NCBI RefSeq assembly: GCF_963966145.1 | Contig: NC_091051.1 | Span: 4,650,001 to 4,714,000 of the forward strand | Direction of reading: 5' to 3' | Source: Tenebrio molitor | Lineage: Eukaryota > Arthropoda > Insecta > Coleoptera > Tenebrionidae | DNA length: 64,000 bases | Shown: one piece after another, positions 18,601 to 33,600 of the stretch | Numbering within the stretch: the first letter of the stretch is position 1 | How the letters are laid out: each line of letters begins with the position of its first letter | Notes under the pieces: model-generated | What the model was told of the DNA's origin: nothing | Databases searched by the model: none | The model's input: the letters and a program-made list of their open reading frames with translations, nothing else | Translations under genes and position numbers: made by a program

Positions 18601-21600
18601 TATCTTTTGTTGGTTTATTTGACAGATATCTGACGTATGAACGACAAAATGGTAGGTTATGAGAGTAAAAATTAACGGCAAAAAGAAATTAAACTTGCAA
18701 TATGAAAAAATTAATGAAAAGAAATATTCGAAGTGCCCCCCATTTTACTCTAAATATAATTAGGTTCTCGAACAGATTCACCAGCACGTTTAATTTAATT
18801 TGAAATGTCAAATGTTACTTGTCAGTGATCGGGCTGTCAGTGTCAAGCCGTCAACAACCGGAAGTAACTCCAGTTGCACCATTTAAAAATAAAAATCAGG
18901 ATTACCAACTCAAACGGTTGTTTTTGATCAGTTTGTTGTAGATGGACAAAGAGACAATGAATATTTTTTGGGTTAAACTGTCAGCAGCGGGCTTTCGCCC
19001 TTGTCCCCACTAGCTGTGGTAGTGCGTGTAGAGAGCAGCGGGTGATTTTTTTGGCCCCCGAATTAGCATCCAGCCAGAGCTCCCCCAGCTATCAGTTATC
19101 TGGCATCGGAATCCCGCATAAACAAAGGTGTCTGTCGGAATCCGAGCGACGTGACGTGCTCGCAGCGGTCACGTCATGTCGGCGGCCCGCCAGAGGATTA
19201 GGCTGTCGTCCTGGACAGGCCGAATCCCTCCACTTAGCCCCAGCAGGGGTCTCGGTCCCCGAGCGTCTCGCTCGTCGCTACCGTCGCTCACCTGTACGTG
19301 TCGGCCATGGTGGCGATGGGCTGGGGTATGGACGAGTACATGGAGTTGAATCCGGAGTTGATGGGGAGGCGTCCGGCCGACGCCGGCGGGCTGACGGCGC
19401 CCACCTGGTCCACGGCCCTCCGCTGGTTGCGCAGCTTCTCCTCGCGACGCCACTTGGCCCTCCGGTTGCTGAACCAGACCTGGGGGGAGAGGCCGAGTTA
19501 GAGGGGCGATTAATCTGCGGCGACGTTTATTCGCCGGGTGAAAAATGACAATTCAACTTGTTTCCCCGCGGAGATGTGATCTATGTACGGTGGGCATTTC
19601 TTTTATTTATGTGGCAGGGCGATGACATGGCCAATATTGCGTGGTCGTTTGCGTTAGACACGCTCGACGGACGACGGTTTTTGCACATTTTGTGTGCCGG
19701 CCTTGTTCGCAGTGCTCAAACGAGCTGGTTAATTGTCTTTTTTGCGAGCACGTGCGCACGATGATGCCGCCACGCGATAATTGGGACGGAGATGAATTCC
19801 GAGACGCATCAAGAGGGACTACCCAAAAACGGGACTTATCGTCGAGCTCCACGAACTGACGGCTAAGGAATGGAAACGCACGCCTCGCTGGGCCGATGCG
19901 AAGACGCGAAGCATCGAGAAGTGGTGCAAAAAAAAATTGCAATTTACCTACTCCACACCAAAAGGCTCGAGCGTCTCAAGTCCGAAGTTTCGAAAAGATC
20001 AAAAAGATACATCGAGTCCAGAAGGATTTCAGTCTGGCAGATTTTCAGAAGATCTTTCAATAAAGAAGAAAGGGACGTAACGGTGTTGGAAAATGAAGAA
20101 CAAATGAGTTGGAAAAGAATTTTGAAGGGCACAAGATGAGGATGAGGTGAAAAAGAACTGTTCCAGTAGGTAATGTGTTCTGAAGTTGAAAGAAGTAAAT
20201 CTGGTTGGAAGGTCAGAAGATTAGAACTTCTAAACCAGAAAAATACTTCAGTCAAATAGTGAATTTTTTTTAGATAAAAATGACCTCCGAGATGTACCTA
20301 TAGTCCATTTTTTTAACAATTGTCAATGTCAAAATTCCCTCAAAGACCCGGCTGTACCACCCTAAAACCTTTCGTTTCGGAACATCCCTATCGTAAAACT
20401 TCCCTAGATCAGATTTGAGGCCATCTCAATAATTTTCAAAAGTCAGAAAAGTTTCAGGCGTAAGCAAATTTTATACCAAAAGACAAGAAATAAAGACGAT
20501 AATGAAATGACATTGAAAAATACAACTGAAGATATTCAGTAACGTAAGCGTCTTTACATCAAAATGGCTGACATAGAATTGACGTTTAACTTTGCCAACC
20601 TAATAAGCATCAAATTACTATGGGCTCATACCAACATGACAACACTTTGACAATTGTTTTAAAGAAAAAATGAACTATTCGAGGATCAAGATTTTGGCAA
20701 AAGTTGGCAAAACCGGAAACAAAGAAACTAAACCAAGAAGACGGAAAATTCTTAGCCCGCAAGCTCCAAAAGGAAGATTGAAATTTGGTTAATGGAGGTG
20801 CTGAAAGGAATTTTCAAAGAAAAATATGAAAGATTGTCCCTTGCAGTGAATTTTTACAATTCAATACAAATTTATTGTTCGAACTGATCTTATTGTCATA
20901 TTTTTCTGTATTAAATACTGACATTCTGAGAAACAAAGTCAATTCTTAGATTTATTCGCACAACTGTTCACTTCACATGTCCAAGTTTCAGTCCACAGAT
21001 ATAGTATAATTCAGAATAAGTGGCATCGCGGTAGGCGTTGATTTTCTAAAGTGAGCTTTATGTTATGTCCAAAAATTTACTAAACATGTGAAACCGTCAT
21101 TACTTTATTCTGAGGTTATGCGTTACATAATTTTGACATGGTTTTCACCCACAGTAGAGATAACCCCCAGGCAAATAATACACTTTTCGTAAATAAAACA
21201 AGGAAATTCCAAATACTTATAACAAGAAAATAAACACAAAACGATTCCAATGATAATATCAAGGCCAAATTAAAAGCGAAGGTTACCTACAGCATCGAAA
21301 CTAGGGTATTATTAGCAAGGGTCTTGCTGCCAACGTAAATTTGAATTTCCAGCGCCTACCGCGATGCCACTTATTCTGAATTACTTATAATATACATTAA
21401 TTTTTTTATAGACGTATTTTTGATGCTTCCTGAGAACTTGAAGGAAATTAAGCATTCTTCTAAAAAAATTCTCTTTTCGTCTTTTATTCCAAAATTAAAA
21501 TTCTCTTTTCTTTAGGTGCGTTCATTATTTACGCAATTTTAACAATAATTTAAAAGTGGGCTGTGGTTTTGTCTCTCTTTTATTATTAACATTAACTCTC

Positions 21601-24600
21601 TTTTATTATTCAACAAACGAAGCTCTTTTTAGTTCGTATGCTTTGACATTTCCTTTAGATACATAACCTCACTTTGATCATGTAAATTCAATAATTACTT
21701 TGAAGCAGTGATTTGATTGTTATTGCATTAAGAAAACCAGGAAATCATCGATCTTTCTAAATGACGTTTGACGTTTCTGGTTTGACAGTTGATGAAGCGG
21801 CGCCATACGTTAACGGAAACAAAAGCAAACAGTAGACCATAGATTTTTTTTTTGGACGCTTCCTACATCAACGTGTTAAAAAACTGAAGATATTTCCAAA
21901 CTACAGTCTTAAATATTTTTCTTAAATGTCATCTTCAAATCTGAATTCGCAAGTCAGACAAACATCTGAATTCTCATCGTGATTCTTTCGCTTTTAAAGC
22001 TTTAAAAATATCATAAAATGTTTCAAAAATCTGTAATTTACAGAATATTTGAAAATAGCAAATGTTGACGTTTTAGGTTGTATTTTTTTTTTTTAATATG
22101 TATAATCAAATTCCAGTATCTTGGGGCCAGGCAAAGACCTACTTTTTGTATTATTGAGACAAAGATTTAATTTTTCTTTTATGGAAATTTTTGGCCCTCA
22201 AAACTGAAAAATCTTATGACATTTTTCAAAACCCCCTAATTTAAAAAATATCTTTGGAAATGTTTTCCAATTTACTGCTTTGTTTATTATTTCCGATAAA
22301 CTTTCAAAATTCCTTTCCTTTCCAACTTGAGTTTGTTCCACAAATTGTAATTTTTCAATAAATAAATTCTTTAAAATGTGATATTCAAATTCATTTTTAG
22401 CGGTTTTGTTGACGAATTTTCCAAATTTTTAATTTAGTCATGGTCATATTTCTCTTCTTCAAGACATGTATTTAGAAAAAAAAATGAAAATTTCATAAAT
22501 CATATTTTTGACGCGTCCTAACAGAACAAATTTTCAGATAACTTTCAGTCATACTTCCATTTAGAATAAAGACAACGATGACGTTTTTACATTATTGTAG
22601 CTAAACCCCATCTCCAAATAATAGTATATTATTACGTAAGCAAGTAAAGAAGGTTTTTTAGCCACGAAAATGAAGATTGCCACACGAGCCTAAGGCGAGT
22701 GCATGTAAGCATTTGAGTGGATAAAAATCTTTACTTGCGAGTATAATACTATAGTTTATCTACGATCCAATATACAAAAAAAAAATCCTAGTTCAATATT
22801 TTTAAATTTTAATGTTTGTTTTATTACCATGACTACGTTCTTGTATTTGCTTAATTGTCTATGTTACTGCGCTTACTGCAAACTCTTACCAAAATGACAA
22901 TGGTGGAAAAATAGAAATTCCAATATTTCTAAGTTTGATTGGTCCAAATCCCGATGGATAAAACATCCTATCAATTTTTCACATCAATAATGTTGCTTTT
23001 ATCTGATGATCGTAGATAATAAATATTTTGATTTTTCATTGTATCATACCTAGCTCCCCATTGTGTTCCCTTTGTTGAAAAGTCAAAAAAAGTCCATTTT
23101 CATTTCTTCAACATTAGGACATTAGGTACGTTTGTTTTTTTTTATTTATTTAATTGAAAGTGGCGAAGAATGTGTAAAATGATTTTTGTAAAAAATTATG
23201 TTGAGTGGAAGCAAAGTACATAATTGAAAAAGTAAAAAAATCAGTAAACAGTGAACTAACTGAAAGATATTACCTAAAGAAAAAACTAATTTATTAGAAG
23301 CTGACATCGTTGATTAAAATTTTTCCCGGGAATAAATATTGAAACATTTGAATAAAACAAAACAGCGAATTTATTTTTTGAGGATTGATGAAAGGAAGTT
23401 CCTTTTTTCACATAGATAATCAACCCGCACAACGTGTCCTGAAAAGCGATGTTTTCAATTTTTATTTCTAGTCCACACAACTCCGACTCGTCTTTTGAAG
23501 CCTTTCCATCCCACCGGATGGTGATATCTCTCAGGTAAGTTTTTCAAAACACAAAACTCCCTAATATCATGACTTATTAACCAGTTGGGAAGTTGCGAAA
23601 CTTTTCGCCTTCTATTGGAAAACTTGTCTCAATTCAGGCAGCGAGAAACCGATCGGCCGACTTTCATGCCGCCTAATAAACATCACACTCGACATCGTCC
23701 GAGTTAATCCGCGACGTGATCCCGACCTCCACACACTCGCCTCAATTTAAGCGAAACGCGATCTCATCTGAATAAAGTCGGAAAACGCTCCGGTGGGAAA
23801 ATTCGCGATGAAAATGAGCAGAGAGCGATCGGTGCGGATTTGGCGTAACGTTGTGCAAAAATACGAGCGTAAACACATCCGATTCAGGTTTGGCACTCAG
23901 CGTGATCAATACCAGGGACCAACGAAGCTTGAAAACATGCGTCAACACCGTGCGGCTCGAATTCGGCGGAGGCAGCCTCTATTTGCCGGGGAGCGAACCG
24001 CCGCCGCCGCCGCCGCCGCTCCCGCTGGGTACACACTATTTACATGCAATGATAAATATTATGACGTGAAAGATTAGAGGAGGCCCGAGTCGAGCACTTA
24101 AACGTCATATTGAAAGCGAAGCACATTATTAAGCGGTACGTGTGTGCTGTTTGCCGAGAGTCTTATTGGGGCCCCTCAAAAGAAACCAAATAAGGGCAAT
24201 GTGCAAATAACGAATTTTGCGTCAGGAATCAAAAGATACTCCACAAAAGTACGTAATCATTTCATGTTTCTAAACTCGTCCTGTTTATGTTCACATAAAA
24301 GGCACGTTTTACAGCTTTCAGTTGATGAAAAGCCTGTCTGTAATTTAGATAAAGTATCCATGCGAGTTGCGCCATTTTGCTTTTCATTCACCATCCACGT
24401 TACTTATCCAAATTGCACCGCTCTCCTGTAAAGACCCGCACCACCGGGAACTTTGATTCCTCCCGGAGATATTTAATTAACGCACTCTTACCTAAACTAA
24501 GTTCCTACTGATTTTTGCAAAAAAAATTGTTACCTGGATACGTGCCTCAGGTAATCCAATTTTCTCGGCAAGGCGCTCCCTGGCGAACACGTCGGGGTAG

Positions 24601-27600
24601 TGCGTGCGCTCGAATTCTGCAATAAACGATTCATGAGAAGGACACCACACAAAGTACTGATTAACAATGGAAATAAAAGTAACCAATAAGACTCATTTCT
24701 ATCCTCTAGATCTGCCTTGGTTAGAAAAGTCACGCATTTTAACACTTGATACCCACCTGGGGTCATCGCTGACCCCGACCATAGAAAAATCGAAAGCAAA
24801 ACTATAGTTTAAACTACGCTTCAGTATGGTAGTCACTCCTTGACGTCAACGAGAACTCTGTTTGACATAAATTTCAACGAGTTCTTGAGATAAATCAGTT
24901 TATTCTCCCTAGGGTACGAATGGACCCCTGGAAGGTCTACGTTGTTATAAAATGTACCCTTGAATTTTTTCACTTTACTTTCTTGAATTACTTTTTTTTT
25001 TAACGTGAAACAACCAAACTTTGTTGCGCATTCACCTGTAAGAAGTGGCAGTTCCAGCAACAACAAAGGAAAACAGAAAATGTATTTTATTTTTTATTTG
25101 TAAAGAAAACAAAAATAGCATCATGTGGAGTTTATTAAGGTCTCTTTTATTATGATTTCTGTGAATTAAAAATCTTCTTTTAGAAATTAGAATCTTTTGT
25201 AGAAAATTCGTTATTGTTTTTAATAAAAAGGGTTGTTATTGTACCTACGATATATTTCTGAATATCAGAACTCAGAAATATGAGTCTGTCTATTTGTACC
25301 TACACTTTCTGGATGATACATTCTCTTGAAATAATTCAAACGCGATATTATGGTGTTGGGTCAAATTTGACCCTTGATTTTACATGGTGAGAATTAAGAA
25401 GGAAAATGCATTTTCGCATCAACAAAATCAGAGTAACATATTATTTTACGTAAAAAAATTAAAAATTTTGTTTTCAGGACTTTGGGAATTTCCGAAGACA
25501 GAATCTTTAACGCCAAATAACTCATAACTTGCCAAATATGATATTTCTCATGTTGAAATACTAGAAATGATTTGGTCTTGTTGATGCTAACTGACTTCGT
25601 GAACAGAATATAATTTTTCATTGCAAAATTCAAATTTCTCGAATTGAAAATTAGTTTGGAAAACACAAAACAGCTTCTGGAATTAGTTCGTACGCTTATT
25701 CATGGCTTGAGACGTCTATTCACGTTTAGTATTAGTCATTTTGCTCTTTTATACTTGGTGGGTATTTTACTGCTTAATAAGGATTCTTTTTTTTTCAGTT
25801 TTTGTCTGGAATATGTTTCATTTGTTGAAGTTTCAACGAAAAACGATTTAATAAACTTTCCGAAACTTGTAGTGCTAATTAGCTCATACATAAAGGAAAA
25901 TCTGGAGTAAAAGAGAGTTGGGCAAGTTCTGGAAAACTAAACCGATTCTTAGATTAATTCGTACTCGTCTTAACCTCACTTATTGTCCAATTTACTTTTT
26001 GTAGACACATTTTTGGAGCTAACGACACTTCTAGTCTTTAATCACCATTTATCTTAAGAAGATTAAAGTGTTTGGTAAAGAAGGTTCAATAAACAAAGTG
26101 AAGATAATGAAAGAGGAATATTTTATATCATACTTTTTTTTTGGTCTCGTCTATTCAAAAATTAGATTTCTCTTGTCGTTACGTCCATTCATTATTTATT
26201 CAATTTTAGCAATTATTATGTGTTATTTATTGGCAAAATTGTTCAAATCCGTGTTTTTTGTTTCCTTTTTTGTGAAACCCACATTTTGGAGTTATCCATT
26301 TTAACAGATGTTATTTATGCAGATTGAAGAAAATATTATTTTACGTTAAAAAAATTAAAACTGTTCTAAGAACAACAAATTACTTTATGCGAATAAATCT
26401 CCGTTTCAAACTGAACACAATATGCTAACCGTGGAGGGTTGACTTTTCCTATTTATTAGAGCAGTCGGGGAGTGACAGAGATCCAATTTGGGTCCCTCGC
26501 TCTTGATTACATTTCTCACTGACTCTGTCAAATTACAATTCATATACATATTTAAGCAAATGATTTTTACATCGTTACTCATTTTTATTGCAGCACCAAA
26601 AAAAATGTATTTTTAAAAATTCCCAAAAGAACTTAGGACCAATTAATTATAAGTTGTCACGAAATCGTCCCTTTTTCGCTTTCTTTTAACAAGTTCAGGT
26701 CTAAAACACATGTTGAATTGTTTTTGTGATTGCTGTAGTGTTTTGGGGACGCCACAAGGCCCCACTCTAGGTCCGGTTCTTTTACCCAGATATATCGCAT
26801 TTTCAAAACCATCACTAAAGCATGATTTTTTTTGTGCGTTACCTTTTTCCAGACTATCGATCTGCTCGTTGGTGAAGGAGGTCCTGTTCCTCTGGAGCTT
26901 CCTCTTGAGCCGGAGCCTCAGCTGGGAGTCCTCGTCTCCCGAGGAGTTGTGTTCGGAATTGCCATCGGACGTGTTCTCGTGCATCGCGTCGGCTGGAATA
27001 AGAAAACATTCGTGTGAAGGGTCGGTGTGTTTTTTCGTCGTTTTGTTGTTATTGTTGGGGTGTTTTCATTAAAAACATGGCCGCGATTCGGGAATTGGCC
27101 AAAAACGGAGCGCGTGTGTTAGTCGAGGAACTCCGGCACCAGGGAAGTTAACGTCTCTCCGTCGTGCATTTCCCACCCTGTGTGCGCGTCCCTATTTACT
27201 TCCGCTTCTGTAAACTCCACCCCATTTCATATCCACCCTCGCCATTTCATTCTCCTTGTTTTATTTCATCTTCTGATCCTATTCCCTCTCCCTCCCTGTT
27301 TATGTTTTCCACTGACGAATCTCGCAACGAGCCGAATTTGCATAATTTTAGATTTCGGCGATTTTTTCCCGGCGGATCAGCGATCGCTTTTGACCGCCGC
27401 CGCGGGGGCGGTGTCGTCACGCCGGCCAACTTCGGCCTTAATCAGGTTCTTGTCGGGAATTGTTTTCCGGCCGGATCGCTCCGGAGGGTGTTTTTTGCGA
27501 ATTTTAATGGAGCCGGGCCTGGCTTGTCGAGTGTTACGATGAAATTTACCGCTAACACAATTACCGGTTTAGATTGGGCAGCAAAAGTTCACTCGCACGG

Positions 27601-30600
27601 AAGTTATGTTCATTTTGAAACGACCGCCCCCTGCAAACTAAATTATTTTATCTTTCCTGCCTCCCTCGGCCTCCGCGGGATCGCCATAAAGGACGCTCAC
27701 CTACGAACCGAGCGATTTTATGGCGCGGTCGTTGCCCACTTTTTCCAACAGAAACCGCTTCCACGGGGTAATTAATCCCCAGTTTTCGATTCCACTCCCT
27801 TCTCCACGATTCCTCCGCACCGGGAGGAAAGAGAAACTGTTGGCGAGAGAGCAACAGGATTCGACAAATTTCATCAAAGGACGAATCGAATGGTCATAAC
27901 TAAGGCTGGAATGGTCGTCGTGAAAGCAGTTTTTGGACTTCGCAAAGGAGGAATTTGTTGTTGGAGAACAGTTTGTTCAGGATCATCATCCTGTCAAACA
28001 TTTCGTTTTAGCTTTACTTTCGAGAATATTTAGGAGAACGAACCAAGTTCTTTTATCGGCGAATCGTCTTTAGGTGGATTGATTTTAAATGATTCTTATG
28101 ATAAATTGCTCCTTAAAAGAACAAGAGACTCTTCTTTAAAAAAGAAATCCAATTAAAAAAGTCGACAAATTATCCAGGGAAAAATCTATTATTTAGACAG
28201 TAAGTTTCTGAGTCGCGGGTTTTTGATAACAATTTACACAAGAAGAATTGCTTCTTGGTGCAACAGTTTCGCAATACTTTTCAAAATGTTCTGTCGCATT
28301 TACCTTTGTTTCATAATACGTAATGTATTCTCAAAAACAATCTTTTTTAGTTCATTCCTTTTAAGTATGAGACAAAAATTCATTTAAAATTAGAAGAATA
28401 TTTTTTGAAGGAATGATTTATGGAGAAATTCATCGTAAAGAAGTAATTTGTAAATAAATACCAACTATCTTCAAATTCTTCAGAATCTTCCTAAAACAGT
28501 TTCTTCTAAGTAAAGCCAAATATTATTATTGAGGGTAAGTTACTGGAAAAATAAATATTTAGAAAAATACTTCCTTGGTTGTGTTGGAAAGAGAACTGTC
28601 TTTAGAAGATTTTGAAAAATAAATGTATTATCGTCCGATAATCAAAAATAAATTTTCGATTAAGCAAAGAGTTATTTAGAATAGAAGGATTAAACAGTTC
28701 CTAGAAAAAAACATCGTCTAATTGCGAAAGAGATTTTTTTTTTTATTTGACAGAAATTTACTTAGAAGAAGTGCTTCTTGGTGGATGATTTTTAATGAAA
28801 CAATTCAACAATCTAAAAATATTATACACAACATTTTTTTAAGCTTCCTTGTAAATAAATCAATGCATTTGAAAAAATGTTAACTTAGAAGAATTTCTTC
28901 TTGGTCGAACGTTTTACAGGAAATACTTTTCAAAAGGTTCCATTTTATTTCCTCTTATTTCATTTAATGCATCTTCACGAAGAATTTTTCTAAAAGGGTT
29001 TTTTGAGATAGATTTATCAGCAGTATTAGAAAAAAATTTACCTAGAAGAATATTTTTTGAAGGAGTGTTTTATCTCGATTAATTCCCACGCACCTACATC
29101 AAACCTGCGTGTTCAGCCAATCAGAGCGCTTGCTTTCATCAAATCAAAAATGTTTATCGCGGTAAAAACGTCCTGCTACTCTGTCATCTGTCAAAAGTGA
29201 TTAAAATTGCATGCTACTCCTGTCAGATTTTCAAATTGTTTTTAGTAATTGTGTTTTTAATAACTGTAGGTCTTATAAATAAATAATTAACCTTAATGTT
29301 TGTATTCTGGAATTAATCTTGCCAAAAATAACACGACCTAATTTTTTGTATCTGATAAATTTCCCAATTTTCGCTTAAACATTTTTGCTTCAGACAAATT
29401 TACGAGTTGAATTTGGGCATTTTTATTCAAAGGTTAAACCCTTGAGGTAAAGCTCTCAGGCTTCTGGTTAGGCCCGAGAGCTTTAGCTCGAGGGTTTAAC
29501 CTTTGAATAAAAATGCCCAAATTCAACTCGTAAAATTGTCAAAGCAAAAGTTTTTCGTGAAAATGAAAATTGTATCCAATAAAAAATTTAGGTCTTGTTA
29601 TTTTACCTTCGATAATTAAATGCAGTGTCTACAGATTCTAAAAATTAATCTTTCTTGAAAATGTTTCTTCTAGGTAAATCATTGATATTTATCAAAAATT
29701 ATTCTTGAGGATCAGTTACCCAAAAATTTTATTTAGAAGAATTATTTCTTAGTTGTTTCAGATAAAATAAACTACCTATCTCAAGAAGATTCTGATAAAT
29801 ACATTTATTATCTCCGATGTTTTTATTTTGCATTAAAAAGAGAATCTTTTTGGACGAGTTCTTGTGCACGCAATTATGGCACCTAACAGAAATTTACTTA
29901 GAAGAATTGCTTCTCAGTAGAATGATCTTTGATGAAATGAATTTAGCAATGAAGCAATGAAGAGATTTTACAATATAACAATCCTTTGAAGAACTTTTTT
30001 AAATAAGTGTTTTTGAAAAATATTTACTTAGAAGAATTGTTCCTGACAAAATGCTTTCGAAAGAAATGCATTCAATGAAATGTCTCTCTTTACATTTTGA
30101 TAAAAATTAAAAAAAAAACCAGTCCTAGACTGTGAAACAAATTTTTTTTACTTTGCTTTTCTTGAGGTAAACTAATCAGCTCAGAAAAATTGCTTCTTGG
30201 CAGAATAATTTATGAAGAAATTTATTCAACAAGATATGTACATCGTTTTTTTTAATGTCTCTTTTAATTTCGTTTCGAATCTCTTCCAAAAGCTCTCCTA
30301 GGGAAATTTGCTTAGAAGTTTTGCTTCTTGCTTTCTTTGGAACGTCGCTCCAGCAAAATCTTTCCGATTCCGAGCAAGAACAATGTTTTTTTTATAGTAC
30401 GTTTTGGATTTTTTTTGTAATTTCTTGCAATTTTATTTGGGGGAATCCCGTTCCTCGCTCGAGCAGCCCCGGCCTTTGCCGCTCCCTTAATCACATCCAC
30501 CCTGCAGAGCCTCCCTTAATGGCATTCGTACGCAATATCCGGTGATAATAATTTAGGATATTAATGAGCGTCCGCGCCGTGTAATTTGCAATGCGCATCG

Positions 30601-33600
30601 AATTTAATTCGAATGTAGAAGTGCAAACAGAAAATGCATGTTGTTTGCACATCACGATAATTTATGAATGAACGTTACGGTTTTTGATTAATTAAATTCG
30701 GTTTATTTTAATTGGTCCGTCTATGTTTTCGTGCGAATTCACTTTTCCGGCCGGCGAAAATAAACACCGGTTAAAATTACGGTTTTACACAAATATGAGC
30801 GCAGCCGATTTAATTAAACAAATCTCGAAAAATTCACCTCGCTTTTGCAGGTCGTCTCTGGAAATCTGGGCGGTGAGGGCGGCGGGGGCCGGCGGCAGGC
30901 TGAGGTGGGGCGCCGCGGGGGCGCCCGGGTACCAGGCCCAGCCGGGGGTCTGCCCGTTGAACATCCTCAGCTTGTCGTAGACGCTCTCGTTCTGGGCCGA
31001 CGCTTGTTGCTCCTTCTGCGAGGCAAGGTTCCGCAGCACTCGGTTTATGGACGAGACCTGGAACATTGGCGGCGGTGGAGATTTTGTGGGAAAAGTGCGC
31101 ATGCAAACAATGCCGATGCCAGATGCAATACTGTGCAACTCACGCACTACAAACACCCTAACTGGCTTATCCCTATCCCTGGATGGATGTTATTATGGAC
31201 TATTCTTCGCGGCTAACCAAGTGGAAGCACAACACCTCGTCACTGTACGTCACCAACAGGCGGACTTTTCTTGGGGTAGCGCCGCTCCCCGTGCTACCCC
31301 GTTGCCGCAAATTCACCAACCGGATTAAATCGAAACCGTTTTTTGGAAACTCTAATTCTATTTAAAAAAATCACACATAATTACATAAAACGCGTTCAAA
31401 AGCTCTGGCTCAAGAAAATGTTCACAAAAAAAAAAAGAATTGCAGAGTAGAAGTGAGTCTTTTTGTGCTGAGCCCAGAGATTGAAGACCGAGGCGAAGTT
31501 GAGGTCAGCAACTGGGACATATTCGAAACATTAGACAATCCTGAATTTGTTGCTAAACGAGGAAACAATGTCCTTTTTAATATTTAATCCTAATGGAAAA
31601 CAACAATGTGGGAGCGTTAATCACGTACTGTTCGCATTTATTCCATCCCGTTTCCATTTGTATTTTGAGCTAATTTGGTTCGTAATTTAGCATTGCATTA
31701 AAAATTAAAAACAAACATTTGTTGTGTATCAACCGTCTGCATGTGTAATGTATTGTTGGTTGCATACTTCCGCAAACGAATCGATCGTTAATTAGGTTTT
31801 TTCCGTGGACTACCCTATCAACCCCTTCGTCATTTATCTGGGTGATCGAGCCTCGCAGGGAGTTTTTCTTCGGTCGTGCAAACCCGTCCGTAATCAGCGC
31901 CTCTTTGACATCGTCCTGCATCTGGCGTGATCAGTCAAGTGTCCGGGCGTCGGGTTCCGGTGGCCTCCGATAAAATCATCAATTAGTCCGTTCCTGCGCA
32001 AACACAATGGTCGTCGCCGCGGCGGCTGATTCCAGTTTTAAATCGCCGTCCGCCAATTAGGGTAATGAAATAAATGTAAATGTATGTAGAGCATGCGGCA
32101 TTGTGGGGCCACATGTCATCGAGTGCCCCCTGTCTCTGACAGGGCAGATCGAGGAACCGATATCCGGTGGATTTGCGAAAACCGCTTCACATCATCCGGT
32201 TTGCGTCGCACGTCATTATGCCGTCCACTATCGAGAAAGGGAAAAAGGGAAAATGTGGGGGGCGCGAGAGAGGGAAGAATTTTTTTGAATAGGATCAGCT
32301 AAGCGTGTTGTACAATTCGTGTTCGGTCATATGTGAAATAGCCCGGCTCGTGGATGAGGGACAACCACTGCCGGGATGTCTCCTCTCGGTAATAATGCGA
32401 ATTTCAAAATGAACTCGAAAGAAATTTATCGTAAAATGTAATTGAATTGCGCCGTATTAAATTGTTCAATTTATGAAACCACAGTGATTTCCCTTTCGAC
32501 AAGCCGCTCCATTCTCCTCGGGCACTCCCCCGGGACAATGCCTCCTTGATGGTAATAACCGCCTAACTCCCGACGCTTTAAATTATAAAACACCCGATTG
32601 TGGCGGCGAACTCACTCTTTTCCCGAGGTGCCCAACAAATCGACCAATGCAAATACACTTTCCCGACGAGACCGCACCGGATCTATCCTGTGGAAAGTGC
32701 AAATGCGCTCGCAGGTGCCACCCTTTCCACCAAATCAACCCCAGATCTTGGTGCACCCCATTAAACCATCACTTTTTACGTCTCAAATTATTTGACAATC
32801 GGCCAATGTTTTGCGAGTTTGTCGATAGAGGGCGCCAAATATGTTGTACTGAAAGTGTTTTAAATCTGTTTTAAAAATATCAATAACTAAACCTTGTCGT
32901 ATTTTTGACTTATTTAAATTTTTAACTTGTTCAATTGACGAAAAAACGTGAAATTGCTTGGAGTAAACTCATGGAAAAATTCATGCTAAATGCATTACGT
33001 GTTGGTATCACTGATTAAACTAAAATTAGTAAACCAATCACAAACACGCACTGTCCAACAACATAACCTCTTTTGTTCGGAATTTTGTTGATCCAGGTTT
33101 TGTTGTGAAAAACTGTTTTTGTGAGTTCCCTGTTGGGCTAATTTTGCAGAAGTTATTGTTTTAGTGATTTTAACAGTTATGAAAAATAGTGATGCAGATA
33201 GATAATGATAAGTATGTACAGTTTACGTTAATATAACTCATTTTTTACTCTTGTCATGTTTTTGTCGTTTTGATTTATTTACACTAAAAAATAGTGATTT
33301 GCGGCATAATAAGGGGTAGGCAGTAGATGCAACCGATGATTTAATTACACTCACTGCGCATAACTCAAAATTCAAAAAATGTCAAAAAATGCTGCCCGAA
33401 ATTTCGATTCCGGGACTCTTTTTTATGATCAATTGATCAACGAAAAAATCAGATTCAACAAGCATGAACAAATGTACCGAGTGACTATAAATGATTGAAG
33501 GAAAATAGTGGATTGGCAACACTGATGCTGTTGGTAGTGCAAGTTTCTCGTGCATCATTTGTCAATCATTTCTATTTAGGTTAGGTTAAGTCACGAAGTA

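Larger units (their letters stand above)
19480..24533. other. toy intron with two inverted-repeat elements
   Basis: 5.1-kb intron. Besides the elements at 21007-21383 and 22621-22752 it is AT-rich sequence without recognisable content. The last 0.9 kb (23640-24480) is more GC-rich and holds a short (CCG)n run at 23998-24020. Confidence 0.6.

Noticed and set aside
27164..27775. 203-codon plus-strand ORF in a toy intron
   Set aside because: No recognisable domain, no splice partners, biased composition; likely chance in GC-moderate DNA.
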